This document shows, piece after piece, positions 7,750 through 15,861 of a stretch of 41,748 nucleotides of DNA. Numbering within the stretch: the stretch's first letter is position 1; each line of letters begins with the position of its first letter. Source of the DNA: Candidatus Roseilinea sp. (lineage in GTDB: Bacteria; Chloroflexota; Anaerolineae; J036; Brachytrichaceae); NCBI GenBank assembly GCA_025055235.1, contig JANWYN010000103.1, positions 1 through 41,748 of the forward strand, read 5' to 3'. Position numbers and translations under genes: made by a program. The notes under the pieces were generated by a model. That model saw nothing but the letters and a program-made list of their open reading frames with translations. It had not been told where the DNA came from and searched no databases.

Positions 7750-8373
7750 TCAACTGACCCACCCGTTGCGAATCGCATACACTGCCGCCTGCGTGCGATG
7801 CGCCAGCCCCAGCTTGCGCAGGATGTTGGCCACGTGTGTCTTCACCGTCTCTTCGCTCACGAACAAGCGCGCGGCGATCTCGGCGTTCGTCAACCCCTCG
7901 GCCAGCAGCTTCAACACTTCGCCCTCGCGCTCGGTGAGCACGTCGCTGTGGCGCATGGTCTGCGCCTGCATCACCCGCTGCATCAGCTTCGGCTCGAGCA
8001 CGGCTTTGCCCTGCGCCGCGCCGCGCACCGCTTCGAGCAGTTGCTCCGGCTCGCTGTCCTTCTCGACGTAGGTGATCGCGCCGGCGCGCAGCGCGCCGAT
8101 CACGCGCGCATCGTCGGAGTAGCCGCTCAGCACGATGATCTGCACCTGCGGCAACAGGCGCTTCAACCGCCGCGTGGTCTCGATGCCGTCTATGCCGCCG
8201 GGCATCAGCACGTCCATCACGATCACGTCGGCGTTCCAGGCGGGAGCGTCGGCCAGCGCCTGCTCGCCCGACGACGCCTCGCCGACCACGACGATGTCCG
8301 GCTGGGCCGACAGATAGGCGCTCAGGCTGCGGCGCACGATGCTGTGGTCATCTACGAAGGCGACACGGATCAT
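7750..8373 (-). CDS. NarL/LuxR-family response regulator
   Basis: 207 residues. The receiver domain has D8/D9, phospho-acceptor D54 (VIVMDVLMPGGIDG) and K105 (YVEKDSEPE). The C-terminal LuxR helix-turn-helix runs from about 145 (LTEREGEVLKLLAEGLTNAE) through SEETVKTHVANILRKL. It binds DNA when phosphorylated. The likely partner is the HisKA_3 kinase at 11104, on the same strand two genes upstream. The open frame continues upstream to 8490, but those codons are an 8-bp repeat array, so ATG 8373 is the start. No Shine-Dalgarno is present. Confidence 0.94.
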   Translation of the reverse strand: MIRVAFVDDHSIVRRSLSAYLSAQPDIVVVGEASSGEQALADAPAWNADVIVMDVLMPGGIDGIETTRRLKRLLPQVQIIVLSGYSDDARVIGALRAGAITYVEKDSEPEQLLEAVRGAAQGKAVLEPKLMQRVMQAQTMRHSDVLTEREGEVLKLLAEGLTNAEIAARLFVSEETVKTHVANILRKLGLAHRTQAAVYAIRNGWVS

Positions 8374-8469
8374 AGGTTGATGAGTTGATAGGTTGCTGGG
8401 TTGCTGGGTTGTTCGGTCACTCGGCAACCTAACAACCCAACAACCGAGCAACGCGGCAACCGAGCTACG
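8374..8469 (+). repeat. 8-bp palindromic array between DUF418 and response-regulator genes
   Basis: Twelve octamers. The first six are AGGTTGAT, GAGTTGAT, AGGTTGCT, GGGTTGCT, GGGTTGTT, CGGTCACT; the next are their complement type, CGGCAACC, TAACAACC, CAACAACC, GAGCAACG, CGGCAACC. The tract starts at the base next to the response-regulator ATG and ends inside the last codon region of the DUF418 gene, so it is the whole spacer and can fold as a long imperfect hairpin. Confidence 0.9.
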
Positions 8470-9721
8470 GCAGCGCCGGCGACGGCGCACTTGACTTCAA
8501 TATCGGCTGCGCCTTGCCATAGGTGAGTGTGCGCCACAGCCACTCCAGCGGGCCGAAGCGGAACCGGCTGAGCCAGGCGACGCTGACCGGCAACTGGATC
8601 AGCCAGATGGCGACGCTGAGCAGCAAGCCGGCGAACGCGCCCACCTGCCCGAACAGCCCCAAGCCGTAGCTGTAGAAGATCAACGTGCAGACGACGGACT
8701 GCATGATGTAGTTGCTCAGCGCCATGCGACCGGCGGCGGCCAGCGGCGCGAATCGCTTGTGCCAGGCCGCTTGCCGCGCCAGCAACACAAACGCCGAGAT
8801 ATAGCCGAAGGTCAGCACCGGCCCGAACACCAACAGCAGCACCGCCCATAAGCCGAACAGCGGCGAGGCCAGGTCGCGCTCGCCCACGTGTGCAATCCAC
8901 GCCACGACAAAGTTGGCCGGCAAGCCCACGCCCAGCCCGATGCGCAGCCCGCGCCGGAACAAGGGCAGATGCTCATCCAGATGTTGGAAGATCTGGCGCT
9001 TGGCGAAGTACATGCCGATCAGGAAGAGCGCGAGGATCTGCAGCCAACTGTTGAAGAGGAAGAGCGCCAAGGTAATCAACCATTCGATGGCACGCCAGAC
9101 GAAGATCTGGCCCCACGTGCCGCGCGCGTAGGTCTCCAGCGCGCGCCGCTCCAAATCCTGCGTGAGATCGTCGAACACGCGCATGCCTTCGGCGGACGCG
9201 CCGGCGGAGAGCGCGCCCAAAACGACGCTTCCCAAATTGAACACCACTGGAATCGCGATCAGTACGCCCGCCCAGATCAGCAAGTTGCGCGGCGGCACAT
9301 TGCGGAACAACACGAGCACCAGCCCGGTGATCGCGTAGATGAACAGGACGTCGCCGTTCCAGATCAGCAGGGCGTGAATCAGGCCGAAGATCATCAGCAC
9401 GAGCAGGCGGCGCACTATGAACCGCGCCGGTCCGCCGCCGGCCGCCTGGATACGCTCCATCTGCAGCGTCATGCCCAGCCCGAACAGGAATGCGAATAGC
9501 GGATAGAACTTGCTCGTCGCCAGCCAGGTGACGAGGAATTCCGCGACGCGGTCGAGCGCGCCATCGCCGCGCGGCGTGCCGATGAACTGCGAGATGAGCG
9601 GGAAGCTGAAGATCGCCATGTTCACCGCCAGGATGCCCAGCAGCGCGAAGCCGCGCAGGATGTCCAGCACGTCAATGCGTTCGCTCGCCGTCGTCGGTTG
9701 GATGGGTTGAGAAGTGTTCAT
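8465..9721 (-). CDS. DUF418-family membrane protein (YeiB-like)
   Basis: 418 residues with about ten hydrophobic segments. The start ERIDVLDILRGFALLGILAVN is the typical DUF418/acyltransferase-like N terminus. The C-terminal block ALSNYIMQSVVCTLIFYSYGLGLFG ends in GPLEWLWRTLTYG, the conserved DUF418 tail. Members are inner-membrane proteins of uncertain function, related to heparan-alpha-glucosaminide and acyl transferases. Repeat arrays lie on both sides. It sits between sppA and the response regulator, so it may belong to an envelope-stress group. Confidence 0.9.
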   Translation of the reverse strand: MNTSQPIQPTTASERIDVLDILRGFALLGILAVNMAIFSFPLISQFIGTPRGDGALDRVAEFLVTWLATSKFYPLFAFLFGLGMTLQMERIQAAGGGPARFIVRRLLVLMIFGLIHALLIWNGDVLFIYAITGLVLVLFRNVPPRNLLIWAGVLIAIPVVFNLGSVVLGALSAGASAEGMRVFDDLTQDLERRALETYARGTWGQIFVWRAIEWLITLALFLFNSWLQILALFLIGMYFAKRQIFQHLDEHLPLFRRGLRIGLGVGLPANFVVAWIAHVGERDLASPLFGLWAVLLLVFGPVLTFGYISAFVLLARQAAWHKRFAPLAAAGRMALSNYIMQSVVCTLIFYSYGLGLFGQVGAFAGLLLSVAIWLIQLPVSVAWLSRFRFGPLEWLWRTLTYGKAQPILKSSAPSPALP

Positions 9722-9724
9722 AGT

Positions 9725-9877
9725 GGTTTGGGATTGGAGATTTGAGATTAGAGAGTGGGATTGGGCGTTGGGAGTGGGGAGTCGGGAGTCGGTTTCCTAA
9801 ATCTCTAATCTCCAATCCCTGACCCCTGATCCCCGATCCCTGATCCCTGACCCCGACCCCCGACCCCTGATCCCTGA
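9725..9877 (+). repeat. Large 7-bp palindromic array filling the sppA-DUF418 spacer
   Basis: About 22 heptamers. The left half is G-rich (GATTGGA, GATTTGA, GATTAGA, then GTCGGGA). The right half is its complement type (TCTCTAA, TCTCCAA, TCCCTGA, CCCCTGA, TCCCCGA, TCCCTGA). The two halves can pair in a long stem. The array covers the space from the DUF418 ATG to the sppA stop codon almost base for base. Confidence 0.92.
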
Positions 9878-10912
9878 CTACCGGTATTCCAGCACGCCCG
9901 GCGTCGCGTTCAGCCGCTCAACCGGCACGCCTAGGGCGACCAGGATGGTGCGCGCCACTGCCATGCCGAACAGCTGCGCGAACGGCGTCTGCCGGCGATA
10001 CTCGATCACGCGCGGCTCGCCAGTGATGCCGCCTCGCGACGCTGCCTCGTTCACCGCGTCCTCGAAGTAGCCGAGCTGGTCCACCAGCTTGAGCGCATAC
10101 GCCTGCCGGCCGGTGTAGATGCGCCCATCGGCCAGCCGCTTCACCTCCTCGACCGTCATGCCGCGGTTGTCGGCGATGATCCTGACGAAGCTCTCGTAGG
10201 TCTCGTCAATCACCGCCTGCCACAGCTTGCGATCCTCCTCGGTGAAGGGCGAGGTGGGGTTGCCGAAGTCCTTGAACTCGCCGGACTTGATGACCGTGCT
10301 CTTCAAGCCCAGCTTCTCGTATAGACCCTCGATGTTGGTGAACTCGCTGATTACGCCGATGCTGCCGGTGAGCGTGTCGGGGTGCGCGACGATGTGGTCG
10401 GCGGCCATGCTGACGTAGTAGCCGCCCGACGCCGCCAGCGCGCCCATGTGCACCACCACCGGCTTGTTCGCCTGCTTCAGCGCGTGGTAGATTTCATCGC
10501 TGCCGATCACGCTGCCGCCCGGCGAGTCCACGCGCAGCAAGATCGCCTTCACCTGCGAGTCGCGCGCTGCCTGCCGGATCAGCCGGGCGATGTTGCCCGA
10601 AGCGGCAACCGCCGTCGGGCCGGTGAGGTCGAACTCCGGCGCTTCACCGCTCACGATTGGGCCGTTCACGCTGATGACAGCTACAGCCGGGCCGGTGAGC
10701 GGGCCGGAGATGTGGCGCGGCACGATCGTCGTCCCACTTGCTGCCATTGAGGCGCCGCCTGCCGTGCCGAGCGATGCCCCAAAGCCGACCAGCGAAGTCA
10801 ACATCAAGCACACGCACATGAAGATCGGCAACGAAAATCCGACCAACACACCGATGATCGTCCACGTCGCCGTGCGGTTGCCGTCGCCGGCAACTGGTTT
10901 TTGTTCTGTCAT
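9878..10912 (-). CDS. sppA: Signal peptide peptidase SppA, short form
   Basis: 344 residues. One N-terminal membrane helix (about 17-50) is followed by an S49 protease domain. The catalytic serine is S162 in ALAASGGYYVSMAA, the catalytic lysine is K214 in SGEFKDFG, and RVDSPGGSV (127-135) is the conserved substrate-binding loop. It cleaves leftover signal peptides in the membrane and probably acts as a multimer. The length is that of the single-domain bacterial type, not the 600-residue tandem E. coli type. The start is supported by GGAGG four bases before the ATG. Confidence 0.95.
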   Translation of the reverse strand: MTEQKPVAGDGNRTATWTIIGVLVGFSLPIFMCVCLMLTSLVGFGASLGTAGGASMAASGTTIVPRHISGPLTGPAVAVISVNGPIVSGEAPEFDLTGPTAVAASGNIARLIRQAARDSQVKAILLRVDSPGGSVIGSDEIYHALKQANKPVVVHMGALAASGGYYVSMAADHIVAHPDTLTGSIGVISEFTNIEGLYEKLGLKSTVIKSGEFKDFGNPTSPFTEEDRKLWQAVIDETYESFVRIIADNRGMTVEEVKRLADGRIYTGRQAYALKLVDQLGYFEDAVNEAASRGGITGEPRVIEYRRQTPFAQLFGMAVARTILVALGVPVERLNATPGVLEYR

Positions 10913-10947
10913 CTTGCCTCCAGTTTGAATCTTCTCACCGACGTTAC

Positions 10948-11008
10948 GCGGCGATTGGAAATCGCGCTACAGAGCGAATCTTCGTCCACGGAGGTGGGCT
11001 TTGCCCTG
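10948..11008 (+). repeat. Two-hairpin element, copy 1
   Basis: Hairpin one is GCGATT-GGA-AATCGC (10951-10965). After CTACAGAGCGAA comes hairpin two, GTCCAC with GTGGGC (10984-10999), followed by TTTGCC. The order and the flanking GCGAA...TTTGC match the copies at 30427 and 38734. The remaining bases of this 191-bp gap between sppA and the kinase gene show nothing I recognise. Confidence 0.6.
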
Positions 11009-11103
11009 CGGCCGCGTATTGTGTAGTTCATCGTGTAACAGCAGTTCCTGATGTGTTATACGAACATCTGCGGCCAGTGTATCGGCCTCGCATTAGAAGT
11101 GGG

Positions 11104-13503
11104 CTAAGCCTTCGTAGCGCCGGACGCTTCCAGGATACGGATGCGCCGGCGGGTGGCGATTGTCTGCAACAGCAAATACAGCGGCGTTGCTACATAGAAC
11201 GTCACGGAACCAAACAGTGCCATGGCTGAAGCCGGCGTCATGGTCGAGCTGGCGACAGCTCCCGGAGAGGAGATCGCCAGAAGCGCCCCGAAGATGCCGC
11301 CGACGATGCCGATCACAGCGGTGATCAGGCAGATGGTGTAAGTCCACAGCGCCGACTGCTGCGCATGCAGCGAGGACCACTCGCCGACGCGCGCTGTGAG
11401 CGCGCGCTCCACCCGCGATTTAGCCCCCAGCACGACGGCGGCCATGACTGCTGCGACCACAGCCAAGGGGAGTAAGTCCGCGATCAAGAGCGCGCCGACA
11501 GACGCCGTGAGCAGCGCATAGACTATCGTCAAACCGGTGGCGAGCATGCGCATCCGGCGCAGCTCCGAGCTGACAACACGCGCCGGCTCCAGTGATTCGT
11601 CGGCCTCTTCCTTCGCGATCAGCCGACTGTACTGCCGCTGCGTCAGCAACAGGCTGGGAATGCTGCCCACGATCACCAGCGGATAGGCGGTCGCCAACAG
11701 CGAGGCGAACCATGCGCTGTCCAGCCGGTCGTGAAAGAGCCGGACATCGTTCATCGGGCCGAACACGCCGGCATACACAAAGATCTGGAAGACGAGGGCA
11801 AATCCCAGAAAGAGCAACTGCTCGTTGCGCCGGGCGCGCAGGAGCTGCGGCGTGGCCCAATCCTCCAGGTGACGGTCCAGACGCCGATATAGACGGAGGT
11901 TGATCGCCAACACTATGGCCGAGCCGATCAGCGCTGCTGCGGCCAGGGCGAAGGCGCGCAGCGAGAAACAGCCCCAAGCTGCGACAAGCAGCACCCAGAA
12001 GATTTGCCCGGTATCGTAGTAATGCAACAGGTCCAGCCAGATCAGGCTGAGCGATGGGTCGTTCCGCAGCCGCCGCCGCAGGTTGAAGCTGTAGATGAGC
12101 AGCGGCGCAACGACCAATGCGCCTAGCGCGCCGATGACCGGCAAGCCGCCTTGCAGCTCCGAACGGCCGTGCGTGTTGATCTCGACAAAGAAGCCCAAGG
12201 CAACTATGCCCGCGAAAATGAGGGCCACCAGCGCGAAACCGAGCAGGCTGGTGGCCCAGTACACGCGCTGGAAGCGTTCCTCCTTCTCGCGCCGCACCTG
12301 TGCCAGTTGGTCCGCCGGCTGCACCAGCGGCACGCTGAAGCGCACGACCGTGCCGCGCGACGGCGCCGATTGCACCTCCAATGCGCCGCCCAGTTCGGCG
12401 ATGCGCGCGCGCATGTTGCTCAGGCCCATGCCCGGCTGCGTCGTCACCGGGTCAAACCCCTGCCCGTCATCCTGGATGCTCACCTGCAACTGCGCGCGAC
12501 CGTCCGTCGCCTCGCGCGAGAGGCTCACGCGCACGTTTTTAGCCCGCGCGTGGCGGGCGATGTTCGAGAGCGTCTCCTGCACCGTGCGAAAGATCGCCTC
12601 TTGCGCGCCCGGCGGCAATTCGCCCTCATCAGGTAGGGGATCGTGGCGTAGCTCCGTCTCCACCTCGGCGCGGAAGTGCAGCGCTTCGAGTTGCTCCCGA
12701 ATCGCGCCGACCAACCCAACGGTCGCCAGTGGCTGCGGGCGCAGTTGGGTGAGCAGCGCCTTCATTTCGGCCATCGCCGCTTGGGAGAGGTTGCGCACGC
12801 GCTGGATGTGCTGCGCTGCGCCGTCGGGGTCGTGTGGTTGCAGGCTCTGCGCCGTCGCTGCAGCGACGTTGATGCTAAACAGTTGCTGCTTGATGGTGTC
12901 GTGCAGGTCGCGCGCGAGGCGGTTGCGCTCCTCCTGCGCCGCGGCTTCGCGCAGTTGCGCCTCGATCGAAGCCTGCTGCTGATCGCGCAGTTTCCGGCTG
13001 CGGTCGAGGTCGCGGTGTGCTGCGAAGCTGACGAGGGCCATGCTTCCGGCCAGCGCGGCGAGGGCTGCGACGATCAACCAGCCCTGCCAGGTAAACACGT
13101 CCCAGATGGTGATCGCTTGCATCATCGCCACGGCCGACGCCGGTATGGCAACAACGGCCAGCATCGTTGCCATCAGCCGGCGCGCGTGCGCATCGGGGAT
13201 CTGTGTGATTCCCACCGCCAGCGCACCCAGGCCGGCGATCAACATGCCCGTCACGCGCTGATAAGCGATGCCCGACCACACCTGTATGGCTGCCGAGTCT
13301 TCGGCGATCGGTTCGGGCCGGTTCGGGAAGAAGTCGAACAGCAACGGCCACAAACCGAGCAACAGACCAAACGCGCAGACGGCTGCGCCGACGGCGACGA
13401 CGAATCCTCTCTCGGCTGAGCCGGTGAGGCTAGACCGGGGCATCGTTGCGATGCGATGAGCAGATTGCGCCTGCATACCCGAGGATTCTATGGAAGCCGC
13501 CAT
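11104..13503 (-). CDS. Large sensor histidine kinase with membrane domains on both sides
   Basis: 799 residues. Four membrane segments (about 32-162) lead to a short coiled coil and a HisKA_3 dimerisation domain with phospho-acceptor H201 in RDLHDTIKQQLF. The ATPase domain follows: N box with N314 (QETLSNIARHA), G1 DDGQGF (345-350), G2 GMGLSNM (358-364). Unusually, the kinase core ends near residue 395 and another 400 residues follow with roughly ten membrane segments, ending near TPLYLLLQTIATRRR. This is NarL-type; the likely partner is the regulator at 7750. The start is supported by AGGAGG/GGAGG just upstream. The C-terminal membrane part may be a sensor or a fused transporter-like protein. 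Confidence 0.9.
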   Translation of the reverse strand: MAASIESSGMQAQSAHRIATMPRSSLTGSAERGFVVAVGAAVCAFGLLLGLWPLLFDFFPNRPEPIAEDSAAIQVWSGIAYQRVTGMLIAGLGALAVGITQIPDAHARRLMATMLAVVAIPASAVAMMQAITIWDVFTWQGWLIVAALAALAGSMALVSFAAHRDLDRSRKLRDQQQASIEAQLREAAAQEERNRLARDLHDTIKQQLFSINVAAATAQSLQPHDPDGAAQHIQRVRNLSQAAMAEMKALLTQLRPQPLATVGLVGAIREQLEALHFRAEVETELRHDPLPDEGELPPGAQEAIFRTVQETLSNIARHARAKNVRVSLSREATDGRAQLQVSIQDDGQGFDPVTTQPGMGLSNMRARIAELGGALEVQSAPSRGTVVRFSVPLVQPADQLAQVRREKEERFQRVYWATSLLGFALVALIFAGIVALGFFVEINTHGRSELQGGLPVIGALGALVVAPLLIYSFNLRRRLRNDPSLSLIWLDLLHYYDTGQIFWVLLVAAWGCFSLRAFALAAAALIGSAIVLAINLRLYRRLDRHLEDWATPQLLRARRNEQLLFLGFALVFQIFVYAGVFGPMNDVRLFHDRLDSAWFASLLATAYPLVIVGSIPSLLLTQRQYSRLIAKEEADESLEPARVVSSELRRMRMLATGLTIVYALLTASVGALLIADLLPLAVVAAVMAAVVLGAKSRVERALTARVGEWSSLHAQQSALWTYTICLITAVIGIVGGIFGALLAISSPGAVASSTMTPASAMALFGSVTFYVATPLYLLLQTIATRRRIRILEASGATKA

Positions 13504-13550
13504 CGGCTCGCCTCCCTCCTAACGGGGATTGAGGGGATGGCAGCCGGTCC

Positions 13551-14310
13551 TTACCGGGTGACACCGGGGATCGGCGCGCCGGTCGTAACCAAGATATAGA
13601 GCAAGAGGACGGCGAACGAGTTGTTCAGCGCATGGATGAGGATCGGCGGCCACAGCGACCGGCTGCGCTCATACACCAGCGCCAGCACAATGCCGAGCAA
13701 GATCGTCACGATGACCGTGGCCGGTTCGAGATGTGCCAGGCCGAAGATGATGCCGCTCACGATCGCGCCGGCAGCGACGCCCCACTTGTCGCGCAGCCAG
13801 CGATACACCACGCCGCGGAAGAAAATCTCCTCGGCGATCGGCACGGCGATGCCGACCACGAGCAGCATCAACAACGTCGGGGCAGCCCAGACACGCCGGG
13901 CGCAAACATTTGTGCCTGCATGCTCCGGACGCCCAGCTGTTCCATCAATGCAGCGATGGGGATGACGGCCAGCCGAAAGATCACGAGGATGGTGAAGGCA
14001 ATCCCGATCCATCGCGACGCAGTGGGGGCAAATCCGAGATCGGCCCAACGGTAGTTGGGTTCAAGCCGAGCAGCCACACCGCAACCAGCATCGCAACGGC
14101 CTGCACGGCGGCGAGGCCGGTCATGAACAGCGGCGTCATCTGTCCGCCGGCAGCGTCGCTACTGACGACGGACGGCCCAATGAGGGCAAGTGCGCCCACG
14201 CCGATGCCGGCGACGATCGCCAGCGACATGACCAACACATCCGCGCCCTTCCACATGGGCGCAGCAGTTCCCATTTCGTTCGTCACAGAAACTTGAGTCA
14301 TCGTAGTCAT
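13551..14310 (-). pseudogene. CPBP intramembrane metalloprotease gene with two frameshifts
   Basis: The product is split over three frames. The N-terminal part starts at ATG 14310 (MTTMTQVSVTNE, good GGAGG ten bases upstream) and reads to GLNP. The middle (YRWADLGFAPTASRW ... GVSGLP) is in a second frame. The C-terminal part (TLLMLLVVGIAVPIAEEIFFRG to the stop) is in a third. The C-terminal part has the CPBP/Abi signature: AEEIFFRGVVYRW (EExxxR), FGLAHLEP and HALNN. Each shift is repaired by adding one base to a G-run on the plus strand (14057-14059 and 13879-13882). With both repairs the gene is exactly 254 codons including stop. It may be a real pseudogene or two homopolymer sequencing errors. 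Confidence 0.82.
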
Positions 14311-14414
14311 CGCTTTAAACCCTCCGGCACGGAAGTTAGTCGTTCCTGAGCGCCGGCGCATCGCGCCGAAGGGCGAACGCCATTCACCCCTTCGGGGAAT
14401 CACGCGATGCACAT

Positions 14415-14442
14415 TTGACAATCGCACCAGTCTGGCTTAAAT
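14415..14442 (+). promoter_or_regulatory. Promoter of the GH4-ABC operon
   Basis: TTGACA (14415-14420), a 16-base spacer, and TTAAAT (14437-14442). The perfect -35 and fair -10 put the transcription start near 14449, about five bases before the GH4 ATG, so the first gene has nearly no leader and no Shine-Dalgarno. The spacer from 14311 to here also holds a short CCCC-TTC-GGGG hairpin at 14387-14397. Confidence 0.6.
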
Positions 14443-14453
14443 GTGCGCACCCT

Positions 14454-15854
14454 ATGCGTTCACCTCGCATCGTCATCGTTGGTGCCGGCGGCTACGTCTT
14501 TCCACTGCGGTTGTGCATAGATATCTTGTCGTTTCCGGAGCTGCAGGCGGCCAACCTGGTGCTGTTCGACATCAACGCCGCCAACCTGCGGCGCACATAC
14601 GAGCGCGTGCAACACGTCGTCGCCAACCACCGGCTGCCGGCATGCGTCGAGATGACCACCAGCCGGCGCAAGGCGCTGCGCAAGGCAGACTATGTCATCG
14701 TCGCCTTTCAAGTTGGTGGCATCGAAGCATATCGGTGCGACGTCGAGATCCCGCGCCGCTACGGCCTGGACCAATGCGTCGGCGACACGCTGGGTCCGGG
14801 CGGCGTGTTCCGCGGCCTGCGCAGCGTCGCCGCGCTGAAGGCAATCGCGCAGGACATGCACGATTTGTGCCCGGACGCGCTGCTCATCCAATACGCCAAC
14901 CCGATGGCGATCAACTGCTGGGCGACGAGCGAGATGGGCATCAAGACGGTGGGGCTGTGCCACAGCGTGCAGGGCACCAGCGCCATGTTGATTAAGCGCG
15001 CCGGCTATCGCTACGAAGACGTATCGTTCAAGTGCGGCGGCATCAATCACCAAGCGTGGTTCACGCGCTTCACCGACAAAGACGGCAACGACATTTACCC
15101 CAAGATCCGCGAGACCATGCTGCGCCAGAACCCTTCGCCCTTCGAGGGGGACGGGAGAAACGGCAGGCGGCGCAACGGCAAATTCGTGCAGACCGGCGCC
15201 GAACACCACGTGGACGACGACGTGTATTACTACGAGCGCGTGCGCACCGAGATCATGCGCACGTTCGGCTACTTCCACACCGAGAGCAGCCACCACGGCA
15301 GCGAATACACACCTTGGTTTCGCAAGAACCCGCAGACCATCGAGGCCTACATCAAGACACGCTGGGACTACTTTCTCATCAGCAGCGGGCGCGAGACGCC
15401 GGAACAGCAGCGCCGGCTGGAGGAGATGACCCATGGCCCGCTGCAGTGCAGCGAAGAATACGGCGCGCTCATCATCCACAGCATGGAGACCGACCAGAAG
15501 CGCGTGATCTACGGCAATGTGCCCAACGACGGCCTGCCCGGCAGCAAGGGCGCGCTCTCCATCAGCAATCTGCCGGCCAATGCCTGCGTGGAGGTGGCCT
15601 GCCTGGTGGATCGCAACGGCATCCAGCCGACACTGCACGGGCCGCTGCCGCCGCAGTGCGCCGCCATCAACCGCACCAACATCAACGTGCAGGAGCTGGC
15701 GGTGATCGGCGCGCTGACCGGCGACCGCGACGCCGTGCACCAAGCGATCGCTCTCGACCCGCTGACCGGCGCGCTGATGACGCTGCCGCAGATCCGGGCG
15801 ATGGTCAACGAGATGTTCGAGGCCGAGCAGCGTTGGCTGCCTCAGTTCAAGTGA
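14454..15854 (+). CDS. Glycoside hydrolase family 4, alpha-galactosidase-like
   Basis: 466 residues from ATG 14454. GH4 enzymes use NAD and a divalent metal, and cleave by oxidation and elimination. Seen here: the NAD-binding start IVIVGAGGYVF (6-16), QYANPMAINCW (146-156), the metal-site motif CHSV (169-172) within VGLCHSVQGT, and CGGINHQAWF (194-203). CHSV is what is known for MelA-type alpha-galactosidases, while other GH4 groups use other tetrapeptides. Alpha-galactosidase is therefore favoured over glucuronidase or phospho-glycosidase. The next gene begins seven bases after the stop, making it the first gene of the importer operon. The upstream frame is open to 14415, but that part overlaps the promoter. 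Confidence 0.9.
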   Translation: MRSPRIVIVGAGGYVFPLRLCIDILSFPELQAANLVLFDINAANLRRTYERVQHVVANHRLPACVEMTTSRRKALRKADYVIVAFQVGGIEAYRCDVEIPRRYGLDQCVGDTLGPGGVFRGLRSVAALKAIAQDMHDLCPDALLIQYANPMAINCWATSEMGIKTVGLCHSVQGTSAMLIKRAGYRYEDVSFKCGGINHQAWFTRFTDKDGNDIYPKIRETMLRQNPSPFEGDGRNGRRRNGKFVQTGAEHHVDDDVYYYERVRTEIMRTFGYFHTESSHHGSEYTPWFRKNPQTIEAYIKTRWDYFLISSGRETPEQQRRLEEMTHGPLQCSEEYGALIIHSMETDQKRVIYGNVPNDGLPGSKGALSISNLPANACVEVACLVDRNGIQPTLHGPLPPQCAAINRTNINVQELAVIGALTGDRDAVHQAIALDPLTGALMTLPQIRAMVNEMFEAEQRWLPQFK

Positions 15855-15861
15855 ACGCGCG

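Noticed and set aside
8374..8490. N-terminal extension of the response regulator
   Set aside because: The codons are the 8-bp repeat array, and the receiver domain starts properly at ATG 8373.
9725..9877. Intergenic heptamer array as a CRISPR or origin iteron array
   Set aside because: Units are contiguous and degenerate, without spacers; no cas, rep or dnaA gene is near, and similar arrays occur in many other spacers.
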